From Chondrosia reniformis (Eukaryota > Porifera > Demospongiae > Chondrillida > Chondrillidae): 64,000 bases of DNA. Below, piece after piece: positions 35,148 through 47,070 of this stretch. The position numbers and the translations under genes were made by a program. The number at the start of each line of letters is the position of its first letter. Position 1 is the first letter of the stretch. The stretch spans positions 3,720,001 to 3,784,000 of the forward strand of contig OX359190.1 of the NCBI GenBank assembly GCA_947172415.1, in the 5' to 3' direction. The notes under the pieces are model-generated. The model searched no databases and was not told the origin of the DNA. It saw nothing but the letters and a program-made list of their open reading frames with translations.

Positions 35148-36076
35148 TCAGACATAGAGCAACAGAAATGCTACTTTGCAGCTTGTATGCTTCCACAATA
35201 TTACAAGCCCAAAAGAGGTAAGATGGATGCGCACCCATCTAGCATCACTACTTAGGACACGGGTTTGAAAGTAGTCCAAGGGAAAAAGTTTGGCATTCCT
35301 ATGTGTTACAAAACCATTTCTTCCTTTGGGATACAAAGTAAGGAATGCCATTAGCTCCAGTTGAGACTCCTTGAAAACACTCACAGGTGCTGATGAGATT
35401 CTTTCCAACTGATGAACAGGAAATGCTCCATCTTGGATGAGTTTGGACACGGGTATGTCAGGTATCAATGTGTTGCTCCTCACAATACCCGACTCCTCAA
35501 CATGGTCTTCCTGACATTCGTGACCTTCCTTTGAAAACTGTTTCTCAGATGGATCAACCACCTTAAAGGGATTATTTTCCTTCAGCCAATTCAAAGCTAG
35601 CAACGACAGCAGTAGTACATCCTTGTGGCTGAAGTTGCACCCTCTTGCACACCTTCTGACTCACTAGGATGCTGTACATATACAATATCAGCATCTTCAG
35701 CTGGACGTGGCAGTTGGTCTACCGTGTTGGTCATTGGGGTGGGCAAGTTGATGACCTGACCCCTAATTGGCCTCTGGCGTATACGTGATAGCACTACCAG
35801 CTTCATTAAAGGAGTAACATGTGAAATTAAGCATTCCTCTAAGCTGCTGAGTCCTTGCAGCTCCTTAGGGACTTTAGAGACTCGCATATTATTATCCAAA
35901 ACAATACCTGGAGTCTTCTTTTTCTTCAAAGAGGATAGACATCTGGTGCAAAACCAGGTTTCTTTGTCCACGGCAGAATCCAACTTTATAAAATCAACAA
36001 ACTCATTGCCATCTTTTGAAAATTTGCCATAAATTTGATAGCACAATTTATGACACAATGTACACACACAAGCCAC
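35148..36076 (-). pseudogene. Helitron N-terminal helicase-like region
   Basis: Frames 36076-35597 and 35603-35148 read CTLCHKLCYQIYGKF with Cys pairs, a basic linker, PKELQGLSSLEECLIS and HVTPLMKLVVLSRIRQ, then ALNWLKENNPFK and LELMAFLTLYPKGRNGF. This arrangement is typical of the Rep-proximal N-terminal domain of animal Helitrons. Frame changes near 35600 and after 35148 break it. Confidence 0.75.
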
Positions 36077-37125
36077 TTTTCTGAACTTTTGCTCTGTTTG
36101 TCTCTGGCAGTTTGTTGTGATGTGCTGAATGTTTTCTTTTCTTCTCGGTGATGTCTGACTTGGTCAACTGCTTAGTGTCTACAGAATTCACCAATATTGG
36201 AATTTTCACACCACCTTTCATTGTGCTTTCCTCATTGTCATCAGTTAATTGTAAGTTTTCATCTTTCCTTTTGGATTGTTCTTGCATAGCAGCTAAAGTA
36301 GCTTGTTTCCTGCGAATGGTTTGCATCCTCATTCTTGCCTTCTCGCGGTCATTTTCTGCTTGTGCATGATTTTGGTTGGCCCGGTACTGTCGAACTTTCA
36401 TTGCATTATTCTGAAGTCTTTTGTCATGGTTTTCCTCATCATCTTTGTCCACATTTTCTCTGTAATTTCCTATAATGGCTTCCAATCATGCTTGCAATGC
36501 TGTCTCATTTTCCTTCTTCCGTCTCTGGCTGGCATCACACTTTAAAACTTGCAATCATGCTTGCCTTGTTGTCTTATCTTCCTTCTTCAGTCTCTGGCTG
36601 GCATTACATTTCCACACTTGCAATCGTGCTTGCCTTGCTGTCTCATCTTCCTTACTCAGTCTCTCCCTGGCATTACACTTTAGGACTTCCAATCGTACTT
36701 GCCTTGCTGAGTTATCTTCCTTCGTAAGTCTTTGCCTGGCATTACAGTTTAAGATTTCCAATTGTGTTTGCCTTGCTGTCTCATCTTCCTCCTTCAGTCT
36801 TCTAGCCTGATTAACACGTGATCTCAGAAGTCTCTCTTGTCTTTGCACACTTTTTTCAGCTGTGAATCTTGCTCGAGACAATGTCCTCTTTTTGCTTAAC
36901 TGCTGCTCACATTTTTCTGTCTCATTAATTGGTAATCGTTTCTTTGCCTGTCGGTGCTTGTCAATCTCAGTTGTTTACTCCCGTTCAATTTCAATTGGCA
37001 AGGGTGATCCAACACTGATGCAATAACTTTGCATACTTTGTTCACCACTAGACTCTATGGAGATTAACTGTTCATAGCAGTCTTCTCGATTTTGTTGTTC
37101 TTTAGAGGTATCTTGAATTAAACCT
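36048..37125 (-). pseudogene. Helitron N-terminus with 23-residue tandem repeats
   Basis: A - strand reading from about 37125 gives QDTSKEQQNREDCYEQLIS, a stop, then KHRQAKKRLPINETEKC and RARFTAEKSVQRQERLLRS, followed by four to five repeats of a unit like ARQVRLEVLKCNARERLSKE (69 bp, about 36830-36490). It ends in a charged segment to 36050. The repeat is predicted to be helical. Such Arg/Glu repeats occur at the start of some Helitron proteins. Confidence 0.6.
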
Positions 37126-37139
37126 GCATCTAATTATTT

Positions 37140-38090
37140 ATTAGCCTGCCTTTCTTTACTGGTGGTATATAGGGCCTGGATTGACTTCAACATCTCCACA
37201 TAAGAGGAGTAACAGTAGAAGCAAAGCCAGACATGAAGGTCGATGAAAGTGACGTTTTGAAATAAAGATAGCAACAGCCAATAGACCAATTGCTCTTTTA
37301 ATTGCAGGGCCTTTGTAGGACTAAACAGTGTACCACAGTGTACAATGTGCATGACTTATCGGGGTTATGTTTCATACAATGTTTACATCTTTTAGAGCAA
37401 TGACTACGCGTTGTCAGTTTACCTTCAGTTGGAAGGAACCTTCCAATCAATTTCATGATACTCTATACACAGACATGAAGGAAATCAATATGTGAAGACC
37501 AAGTAGACATACTATAATTGTGTACAGTATATTAACATTAGCTTTTGTCAACTTACCAACAAACATTTTGCCAACAATAACTTGCAAGGTAATTATATAT
37601 ATAAAGTGTTTTGTTTTGTAAGCATTATGTAGATAATAACGATTGTATGTTATGACATTCCATGTGTATTCTAGGCATAATGAAATGAGCGAGATAGTTG
37701 TAGCTTCGTTGTGTAATTAAGGCAATGTATACTGTAGACGTTTTTCGTCTTGAGCGAGTTTTGGTTTGTATATAGCAGCGTTCCTTTGAATGCTTTCTAG
37801 TTAGGCTTGTATACATTTGCTTGCCCCCAAAGACCGACTCTCTGCTGTCACTCTGAACCGTTGGGACAATATGTATATAAATGCACAAATGAATGGATGT
37901 ATGTACCATTTATATTGGCCGTTTTTAATTATGGTACTGTATGACAGTGTCATCAGGCTTTACGTTCCATGCAATTTTTGTTTTACATTAATAGGCTTTG
38001 AGGAGTCGAATTCATATGCAGCGTGAAAATGATTAATGCACATTGATGCGTATTGATGCGCATTAATGTTACCAGTATAAAAACATGGCC
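37140..38090. other. No supported gene
   Basis: AT-rich spacer between the Helitron and the ciliary pseudogene. Short open frames have no recognisable domain. Confidence 0.4.
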
Positions 38091-38127
38091 ACCTTCTTGA
38101 GCTGACTTTAAGTTTGCAAAGTACAGA

Positions 38128-40943
38128 CAGCTGATTTAAGTACAGAACAGAAATGTGACGTGACCTCACGAGAGATAGATGTACTGAGAGAAGAGATTGA
38201 GAGAAAGAAGGAAGAGAGGGAGAAAGTTCTACTCAGAGGAAGCAAGGCGAAGGATAGATGATTTCAAGAAACTTCAATATTCGAATTTGAAAAGAGATGT
38301 AGTCCGTAGCGCTGTTAACACTGTAAGTTTGTAATAATGACTAAAACTCCAAATTATTTAATATTTCTTAATCCATAACAAAGGGAAAGTTTTACAATTC
38401 TTCAAAGAACAGATTGCTACCAGAGTTAGTTTGTACTATATAGATGGCAGGTGACTGACTACCACATTTCAGGGTTAATAATTCAGCAGCCGGAATTATC
38501 CTTGCATACAGTCAAACTGTTAGAAAGCCCTGCGGTCATGTGACACAAGCTTGTATATTGATTAATTGCTGTACATAGTAGAAACTATTGGATTTAGCAG
38601 ATTTATATTGATGTATTTGGCATGTATATGAGGCGCTGAGGGGAAATATGGATAGAATAAACTATAAATATCCTAGACCTCTAACTTAGGATAATTGTAC
38701 AGTTTTAAATAAAATTTTCTTTTATTACTGCGGCGCCTGACATTCCACTGTCCAATATTATTGAATGATAGTGCAATGGAAAAGAATGTATGGGTATGTA
38801 ATGTATAAGCTATTCTGGTATAATGCAGGCTGCTTTAGTTGAGAAGTTGAGAAGTTAAGACTTAATTAAAAACAATGCCCTTAGAGTTAAGCGTTGCAAG
38901 CTGGGGACGTGAGGCATGAAGTGGGCTTCCAAAAGCTAAAGAATGAGAATAAGCAGCTTGTGGATAGGTTTCATGCCAAGAAATAGGAAATGTTACAGCT
39001 CAAGTTGAAGTACTGCATCGATACAAGGTACTCACTAGTAGGACCACACCCCCTAACTCCCTCACTCTACCCTACCTATAGGACACCACACCCCTCACTC
39101 TACCTTAGCTCTACAACTGCATCCCTTTCTCAGCCTTAGCTATAGGACCACACCCCTTACTCAGCCTTAGCTATAGGACCACACCCCTTACTCAGCCTTA
39201 GCTATAGGACCACACCCCTTACTCAGCCTTAGCTATATAGAACCATACTCCTTAATCAGCCATAGCTATCGGACAACACCCCTTACTCAGCCTTAGCTAT
39301 AGGACCACACACCTTACTCAGCCTTAGCTATAGGACCACACCCCTTACCCAGCCTTAGCTATAGGACCACACCCCTTACTCAGCCTTAGCTATAGGACCA
39401 CACCCCTTACTCAGCCTTAGCTATAGGACCACACCCCTTACTCAGCCTTAGCTATAGGACCACACCCCTTACTCAGCCTTAGCTATAGGACCACACCCCT
39501 TACTCAGCCATAGTTATATAGAACAATACTCTTTACTCAGCCTTAGTTATAGGACCACACCCCTCACTCAGCCTTAGCTATAGGACCACACCCCTTACTC
39601 AGCCTTAGCTATAGGACCACACCCCTTACTCAGCCATAGTTATATAGAACAATACTCTTTACTCAGCCTTAGTTATAGGACCACACCCCTCACTCAGCCT
39701 TAGCTATAGGACCACACCCCTCACTCAGCCTTAGCTGTAGGACCACACCCCTTACTCAGCCTTAGCTATAGGACCACACCCCTTACTCAGCCTTAGCTAT
39801 ATGACCACACCCCTTACTCAGCCTTAGCTATAGGACCACACCCTTTACTCAGCCTTAGCTATAGGACCACACCCCTTACTCAGCCTTAGCTATAGGACCA
39901 CACCCCTTACTCAGCCATAGTTATATAGAACAATACTCTTTACTCAGCCTTAGTTATAGGACCACACCCCTCACTCAGCCTTAGCTATAGGACCACACCC
40001 CTCACTCAGCCTTAGCTATAGGACCACACCCCTTACTCAGCCTTAGCTATAGGACCACACCCCTTACTCAGCCTTAGCTATAGGACCATACCCTTACTCA
40101 GCCTTAGCTATAGGACCACACCCCTTACTCAGCCTTAGCTATAGGACCACACCCCTTACTCAGCCTTAGCTATAGGACCACACCCCTTACTCAGCCTTAG
40201 CTATAGGACCACACCCCTTACTCAGCCATAGTTATATAGAACAATACTCTTTACTCAGCCTTAGTTATAGGACCACACCCCTCACTCAGCCTTAGCTATA
40301 GGACCACACCCCTCACTCAGCCTTAGCTATAGGACCACACCCCTTACTCAGCCTTAGCTATAGGACCACACCCCTTACTCAGCCTTAGCTATAGGACCAT
40401 ACCCTTACTCAGCCTTAGCTATAGGACCACACCCCTTACTCAGCCTTAGCTATAGGACCACACCCCTTACTCAGACTTAGCTATAGGACCACACCCCTTA
40501 CTCAGACTTAGATATGGAATTGTATTATCTTACATACTTCTCAATTACAACATTACGTTACAGAAAAAGCTATAACCACTGATTAAAGAATTTCAACATT
40601 TGGATTCAGACATACAATCAAGGGTTGATATCCTGACAAAGATAGAAGCTGGGACCAGAATAGTTCAAAAGATACAGTAGAACATAATTTAATTATTAGT
40701 TGAGATAATGCTTACAGTGTGTACTATATATATATAGGAGAGTGACAAAGTTGAAAAGCACTTCAGACAAAACATTGAAGACTATAGAGTACCAGAGTAG
40801 GATGACATGATTGTCATGTGATGATGATGTTGTTTGTCTTAGGTCATTATGTGAAGGAGAGAGCCAAAGTCAATGAACTGGAAAAGGAAGCTAAAATGTG
40901 GAACAGGAAACAGAAAATAGCTGAAGTGCATGGCTCAAGGAAT
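38128..40943 (+). pseudogene. CCDC96/CCDC113-family ciliary coiled-coil gene, decayed
   Basis: Exon-like pieces are collinear with this family, which acts in axoneme/basal-body structure. 38128-38332 has EIDVLREEIERKKEEREKV, then after a +1 shift RIDDFKKLQYSNLKRDVV ending at ACT|GTAAGT. 38832-39027 has FQKLKNENKQLVDRFHAKK, a stop, then EMLQLKLKY ending at AAG|GTAC. 40562-40679 and 40735-40792 are short coiled-coil pieces (ending YRVPE). 40843-40940 reads HYVKERAKVNELEKEAKMW and KQKIAEV, like the family's C-terminal block. In-frame stops at three places and a frameshift indicate a pseudogene. The family call rests on remembered motif similarity. Confidence 0.55.
39035..40515. repeat. 31-bp minisatellite array, about 47 units, with higher-order structure
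   Basis: Basic unit ggaccacaccccttactcag followed by ccttagctata. Variant units containing agttatatagaacaatact occur at 39511, 39637, 39918 and 40229. The last two are 311 bp apart, ten basic units, and the blocks they start are near-identical for some 250 bp. So a 10-unit higher-order repeat has been duplicated. The array lies in an intron of the CCDC96/113-like pseudogene. Confidence 0.95.
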
Positions 40944-41865
40944 ATCACAATTTACGTATTTACCTTGCTGCACTTAACACTGCGAGGTTGAGAGACTAAT
41001 ATTTTTTATTACTGCATGCGTGTTGCAGGTAGTATTTACTTCATTAAAATGTAGTTGACAGTAGCTTGAAATGTTGAATACATTTCAATAGATATAATTG
41101 ATGAGACCCGCCGCACACATGCATATAGTTTGTATACGTAAAAGTATTTACTGTCTTATTCTTATATGTATCTGCGTTATTTTACAAGATCCTCTAGTGC
41201 ACCTTCAAATGTTTCTAATGTAAACTCAAAACATGGAAGTTTCTGGCAATCTTAGGCCCATTAGGACAATTTTTGTGCCAGCATTTCTTCGCAGACAACC
41301 TTCTAGCTAGACGGATTTTGGACCTACATATAACCTTAGATCGTGGAGCTTGTAACTTAGGCATACTCGACTCTCTGTCATGCATATAGTGGCATATATG
41401 CAGACTATACATCTGCTCACCTGCTACACTGGGTCGCATCGTCAATCAAATAGCATTATGCCCAAATTATACTACTATCAAACTTTTCTGCATCTAAGAT
41501 TTACATTCGTATCATTAGAATAATTGTCGCTATTCGTAATTATTGCCAGGTCACTACTCGAATGATTCTCTCGGCAATCAAAATGAATCATTTCACGATG
41601 TCAACTATATAGCAGTAAACCATTGTGGTTAAATCAATACGTGTCAAAGGATTGCGAATACAGTCAATTCGTATTCTTTTGACACATGGATTCATTTACC
41701 AATATGCGGTATTTCATATTCTATAGTTAATTGCCAAAGAACAGTGTTGAACAAATATGATAACTCATTCAGCTAGCTATATATGAATATCAGCCCAACA
41801 ACTGTTTACATAGCTCATACTTACTAACACCAATTAGAGAAAATAAATTACTTACCTCAGCGACG

Positions 41866-42023
41866 TCTCCCGTCACCGATTTAGTGCTGAAAAGCACTCT
41901 TTTCGCTGTATGGCAGCTAAGTATCGCACACAGTGCAAATAGGATGAATTCCTGAAAGCTGGAGGAAAGCTTCAGACTAGGAGAATTCATGAACAGCGTC
42001 AATTTCGTAAAGAGAACACTCAT
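41866..42023 (-). CDS. Candidate first exon with hydrophobic N-terminus
   Basis: - strand ATG at 42023 opens MSVLFTKLTLFMNSPSLKL, then FQEFILFALCAILSCHT (a hydrophobic run that could be a late signal or anchor segment), and ends TGDVAE at GAG|GTAAGT, a consensus donor. A basic - strand frame with its stop at 41215 (LQAPRSKVICRSKIRLARR) might be a downstream exon. Product not recognised. Confidence 0.4.
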
Positions 42024-42651
42024 TGCTGATCTTTGTGCTCGGAACAATTAACGATTTCCATAGTAAAATGACCGCATACAACGCACGCAACTGCTTACCA
42101 TCGTTTCCATGGTTTTTAGACATTTACCAATGAAAGAAATGGCATTGAGAGTAGAGGTGCTTAGTGCAGTGAAAACAACAGCCATATTCCTAGCATCGGG
42201 TTACTTTGAGAGTTAGACTGTATGTAATTCGCCAATCTACCATCTATTTGGTATACATCCACACTGCACATAGGCTCTTTACATGGTGATAATAGGGGCT
42301 TTGGTGCTCCTTTTTTACAGGTGAAGGGATGGCAAGAATAGTTAGTGCATGAAATATACTGTTTACTATATGTGTAAAAGTGCACATGGTACAGTGCAAG
42401 TTACTATCAATACCTCCGCTATGTACATAGGCCATCACACAACTAATGATAGTTGTGGCACTGCTGTGCTGGCAGAATAATTGAAATGTAAGCAACTGCA
42501 ATGTTAATAATAGTAAAAATGTGGAATGTCCAGCTGTTCTTTAATGTATACAATTTTTCTGCTTTGCAGCTCAGGTACGGCATATGGAAGGGGTAGGGCA
42601 TATGACATTGTATTCCTGTTGATTAATGTTTTTCGTTATTCTTTCATGTAG

Positions 42652-42839
42652 ATAAATGAGAAACAAAAAAACGAAGAAAAAGTGGTAAGTGTGTATAATG
42701 ATACAAAGTCTGTATTATATACATGTTTATACAATATATTTAGAGGGAGACGTGGCGGAAGGAAAGACGAATGAGGAAAAAAGAGAAGGCTAAAGTGGAA
42801 GCAGCCACAGTAGAACCCCTGCTCCATCAACAGCATTAA
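42652..42839 (+). CDS. Two terminal exons encoding a charged C-terminus
   Basis: Exon 42652-42684 (acceptor CATGTAG, INEKQKNEEKV, donor GTG|GTAAGT, 33 nt) joins in phase to 42744-42839 (acceptor ATTTAG, RETWRKERRMRKKEKAKVE, stop TAA at 42837). Both splice sites are sound and the frame is maintained. The charged helical sequence could be the end of the upstream coiled-coil gene or of an unrelated one. Confidence 0.45.
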
Positions 42840-42849
42840 TACCACAGCC

Positions 42850-44240
42850 TGTACCACCACCCTCACCAAGCAGGCTGTTGCTACATCTTATTGCACGTAA
42901 CTATCACTACCATTAGAATTACTATTAGACTATTGCAATACACTAACTTACATTACGTACATGTATTAATATATTAAAGAAACAGAAACGGCTTTTTTCA
43001 AAGCCACAACTTTACAAAGATAAAAGATGTTCACAAATACTTCTTTTATATGTATAATTAATTTGATCATGTCCCTACAAATTTGTTGTTGTATTTCAAC
43101 ATTCACCCCAGCCCAAGCACAATCCATCGTATTGTCATGCTAAAATGCATGGCATCCATCAGTACATTTTTGACTAATTTCTGGTAATGAGGGTGCATGA
43201 AAGACTATAGAAAAGTCTAGGTATCCCTCTTTGCTTGTTGCTTAGTGTTCAAAGTAAAATCAACTCAATTCAATGAGATCAACACTGCACAAATCTTGCA
43301 ATGAAAATACATTACATATAGTCAATCCATTCTGTTATTATGCTAAGAATATAGACTTTAGAAGCTAGAAATTACATAGCACAGCCTAGAAATCTCTCAA
43401 TGCTTTTAGTTGCCCAATAAACCTATTCACTGAAATCAACACTTCGATAGTGTTGATCACACTAGATAGATACAGAAGATAATCTGAAGTTTCCGAAATG
43501 GAAAGGTTCAAACATCAGCATGCTATATGCTTGGAACTACCTTCAGCTGAACTGAATCTATAACCAGGTTTACTTAAAGTATATCTAAACAACTGGGAGA
43601 AGATGACATTTCCAAAATGTAATTCTTCACTGGGCTCAACATCCAATCCATTACTGGACTTTGAGTAGTGTTTGGGGGCACAATGGAGAAGTCCATTTGA
43701 AAATGGATAACACACAGACTAGGTCACATAACTGTACAATTGTACACTTGATTACTCACTTGAACTGATTCCTACGTGCGATTGATATGTTCACTTCAAT
43801 TCACCTATTGAATCTTTGGGTAGCACATTTATAGACACTCTATAAAATAAACAATGTTTGTATAATGATAAGGAAATGGTAAGTGACTACATATTATAAT
43901 TGATTACACATTGGAAATGAATTTAAAATCTAAGTACACAAGTAGCAAAAGTAAGGTAAAGTGGGCTCTCAAATGACAGCCTAACTTGAAAGAAAGGTTT
44001 CCTTTACCTTCTCACAACAAAGCAAGCGCGATGCTACCTAGACGTCAGGGTTCGTCATCAACTCACGTAGACACCATCGCTTATAAACTCTGTGTAATAA
44101 ATCCTTGTAAACGATTTAGGTAAAGCGTAAAGTTTATTACAGGACTGCTGGCTAACTTAGGGCACATCCGATTCAACTCACCTAGAGAACATCTCAATGC
44201 AATAAGTCCTTATCCGGCCGAAGTAATCCCAAATTTTCTA
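42850..44240. other. No supported gene
   Basis: AT-rich spacer. A 66-codon - strand frame at 43515-43715 has no recognisable feature. Sequence from about 44000 may already be the 5' part of the DIRS/Ngaro-like element. Confidence 0.35.
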
Positions 44241-44262
44241 ATGTACAAGTGGAGAATCCCGG

Positions 44263-44640
44263 TTGCAATCCGGAAAGAACCCGCAAGAATGGAAGCCATA
44301 CGTGATCGAATGTTTGGATTTGTTAGGTAGTTACTATAGGTTACCATCATTAGCTGACGTTAAACGAACGGAGGCAACAACTACGAGAGCTCGAGCTAAA
44401 TTTATCTATTCGACACGAGAGGTTACTTTGACTATGGCCACGGGTGAGGTACCAGAGGTTCCCGCTACTTCCAGCAATTCTATGGAAACAGCTATTAAGT
44501 CGTTGACGCAAGTGGTACAAAATTTGTAGCAGCAGAAGTCCACCTTTAACAAGTCGTTATTGGAGCTATCCGTAAAAGTTTCCCAGCCCTCAGTACAACT
44601 AACAGGGGATACGCAGCAAGCTCCAGTAGTCGAAGGTGCG
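44263..44640 (+). pseudogene. Short ORF at the left of the DIRS/Ngaro-like element
   Basis: The frame reads MQSGKNPQEWKPYVIECLD, then TRARAKFIYSTREVTLTM and a Ser/Gln-rich tail. It is interrupted by a TAG at 44527-44529 but then continues open (QQKSTFNKSLLELS) to about 44640. It is coding-like, but I cannot assign it; it may be an ORF1 or exon of the retroelement. Confidence 0.35.
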
Positions 44641-44940
44641 TTTGTAATGTTTTCGTATGCTTCTATGTATATATATTAAATGTTGTATGTGTTGTTTTTG
44701 TATAATTGACTATACATGTAAGTGTTATTGAGTCCAGGTGTTATAGCTGTTTTTAGTTGTGGGCTATTTGGCAGGAATTTAGTCGGTTACGGAAGTGGTG
44801 AATTCTATTGCTGTTGAATGTTGAATGTCAGTATGAAATTCAGTCATGAGTTGAGGTTTTGTGTATTCAGTGTTTCTTAGTTTATTCAAGAGTTTCTGGT
44901 TTAGTTTTTTGATGCTATGAAATATGATAGTCAGCATTGT

Positions 44941-45250
44941 AGTAACAGTGACAGTTTCAGTTCAAAGTTTATTGGAGGTCAAGTGCGATGTCATTGTGTC
45001 AGAATTTACTGATTAAACACAGTGTTTGTTTCAAGGAATTCAACGTTGTTGCACTTGTATGATAGTGCTTTTGTTAGCAATTTGGAGATTTTGGTAACAG
45101 TTATAGTTTCAGTTCAAAGTTTGTTTGAGGTCAAGTGCGATGTCATTGTGTCAGTATTTACTGATTAAACACAGTGTTTGTTTCAAGGAGTTTGAAATTG
45201 TTGCACTCGTATGATAGTGCTTTTGTTATCAGGTTGGAGATTAATTTGGA
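44941..45250. repeat. 162-bp tandem duplication
   Basis: gtttcagttcaaagttt occurs at 44954 and 45116, and the intervening sequence (ggtcaagtgcgatgtcattg, gattaaacacagtgtttgtt, gatagtgcttttgtta) is repeated with few changes. Two units. Confidence 0.9.
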
Positions 45251-45418
45251 ACAGATACATAGAAGTTAATTCAGTTAATGATGTGTCTTTGCTTATATAC
45301 CCACTGATGTTTGGGTGAAAACAGAATTTATTGTTGAATGTATTTGTGACTGCATTTAATATTAGTAACTTGGAGATCACATTTATTTGCTATTCTGAAT
45401 GCAGAGGTTGTATATGGG

Positions 45419-46258
45419 TTAAAGTTTATTGAAGTTTCCTTGACCATATCCTCCCAGCATGATTATGGGAAGTTGGTATGTAATATTTTTGGTTTGGTGA
45501 AAGTTATCTTCTTTCAGCATTATTTTGGCATTTTCCCATGAGATGTTGGTTCCAGTGTCTCTCACATGTACAGCAACCGAGTTGTTGTTGTCCACTCTTC
45601 TGACAGCCCGTTGGTGTTCCTTCAACCTTTCATTTAAGGTCTTTGAGGTTTCCCCAATGTAGTTGTCTCCACACTCACAGGGGATCTGGTAAATGACTCC
45701 AGTCACCTGGTCCTTGGGGGTTGGTGGCTTAACTCTGGTCAGTAGGGAACGCAAAGTGGTGGGAGCCTTGTGTACTATCCTGACTTTGAGGGGTCTGCAG
45801 GTCCTATGGAGAGTTTCACTGATGGCTTTGATGTAAGGTAGGCACAGTATCTTCTCTTGTTCATCCCTTTCCTCCTCTGGTTGCCTGTTGCCTTTCCTTT
45901 TGTGTAAAGTCCTCTTCACAAGTCCTCTGGGATAGCCATTGGCAATGAAGGCATCTTCAATGTGGTTGAGTTCTTTCTTTAGATCTTCTCCTTGGCAAAT
46001 GTCTTCTGCTCTTTTTCTTAGGCAAAGGATGGTGGCAATCTTGGTAGCAGGGTGGTGATTGGATTTGTAATTTATGTAACTATCAGTGTGCGTCGGTTTC
46101 CTGAAGACACTGAAATGAAACTGTTGGCTCAAGGTATCTTTTCTGACTAAAACATCCAGGAAAGGCAACTGTCCTCGCTCTTCTTTCTCTATTGTGGTCA
46201 GTTTTGATTTAGTTAGCCTCTTCACCAAGGTTCCAGTTGCAGAGGCCGTGGACATCAT
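45419..46258 (-). pseudogene. Penelope-like RT end plus GIY-YIG endonuclease
   Basis: A single open - strand frame of 279 residues starts inside the RT (LPFLDVLVRKD, FSVFRKPTHTDSYINY) and passes through CLPYIKAISETLHR into GVIYQIPCECGDNYIGETSK and NERLKEHQRAV, the GIY-YIG nuclease with its Arg and downstream residues. It ends without the usual Trp/Arg-rich tail. It is 5'-truncated, and the catalytic RT Asp pair is absent. Being intact in frame, it is younger than the copy at 24-25 kb. It lies antisense within the DIRS/Ngaro-like element. Confidence 0.85.
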
Positions 46259-46391
46259 ATCAGGCCGTCTCCACCAAGATTCCAGCCTTAAATATTAAAT
46301 TAATTAAATTAATACTTAAAAAATGTTAAATATTTATGATAGGTGACTTAGCTAAGGGAACAATGTCAGGCCTAGAGAAGTTGTTGCCAAA

Positions 46392-47070
46392 ATGGAGAGT
46401 GAGGATAACCAAGTGGAGTTGAAAGGAAAAGGCAAAGGAAAAGTTGGGTTTGCTCCGGGTGGTGGATTACCGGCTTTGCCAGGTGCCCTAGTCGAAAGGA
46501 TAAGGACCGGGAATTATGTAGATTTCACAGATTTGCTACCAGAGAATATCGTCGAACAATTCAAGGAGGAGAAGGACAAAAAGAAGAAGCCTATCCCTCT
46601 GGAATCGTTTACGGATTGGGCATTGTCTTTTAATGTCTTTGCAGCGGCAAATGTGTCTAACGAACCAGGGAGAGCAATGGATTTGTTTTCATACTTTGGG
46701 GTGATTACAAGACTGGCCTGCGATTCCGGTGGAATGCAGTGGCTGGATTCTGACATACATTTCAGAGAAAAAGCCGCTGCACTTTGTGGGAAAGTCAAGT
46801 GGGCTTCCCTGGACCAAGATTTGATGCAATCGGCAAGACAAGCCAAGATGAGGCGCTTGAGTAGAACCTGCGATAAATGGAATTCAGGATGCTTTTGCCC
46901 ATAGTACTCTTGTCGTTTCGATCATTTGTGCAGCATGTGTGGTAGGGATCACCCTGTCACAAAGTGTTGACGCAACCAACGCCCTTATCGCTCCTTTCAA
47001 GCTGATAAAAAAGAGGAAGGGAAGGAGTCAAGTGTTACCACAACTTCAGCCATCACTCATGCTCCTCGTT
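46392..47070 (+). pseudogene. DIRS/Ngaro-like Gag-type ORF
   Basis: The frame MESEDNQVELKGKGKGK leads to LPENIVEQFKEEKDKKK, FTDWALSFNVFAAANV and a W/F-rich segment (GGMQWLDSDIHFREKAA), as in DIRS/Ngaro ORF1 proteins. It ends NSGCFCP at a TAG (46902-46904), but the same frame continues CRFDHLCSMCGRDHPVTKC, completing a Cys/His cluster that would bind nucleic acid. So one nonsense change splits a zinc-knuckle region. Confidence 0.65.

Larger units (their letters stand above)
28940..37130 (-). mobile_element. Helitron (Rep/helicase rolling-circle transposon), interrupted
   Basis: Read on the - strand, the coding sequence runs from a repeat-containing N-terminus (37125-36050) through a Helitron helicase-like N-terminal region, a Rep domain with the HUH motif (PHVHSL), and a PIF1-type helicase ending near 28944. 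It is split into many frames by stops and shifts, and a separate 2.8 kb element (30695-33525) sits between the Rep and helicase parts. Terminal structures (5' TC, 3' hairpin plus CTRR) were not identified with confidence. Confidence 0.85.

Noticed and set aside
36475-36810. + strand ORF rich in Cys/Leu repeats
   Set aside because: It is the antisense of the 69-bp repeats in the Helitron N-terminus.
39035-40515. Regular 31-bp repeats reminiscent of a CRISPR array
   Set aside because: Units are head-to-tail without unique spacers, and the sequence is an animal nuclear intron; it is a minisatellite.
45300-45330. CTGATG...GAAAAC string resembling a hammerhead
   Set aside because: Core residues, cleavage triplet and stem I pairing are missing.
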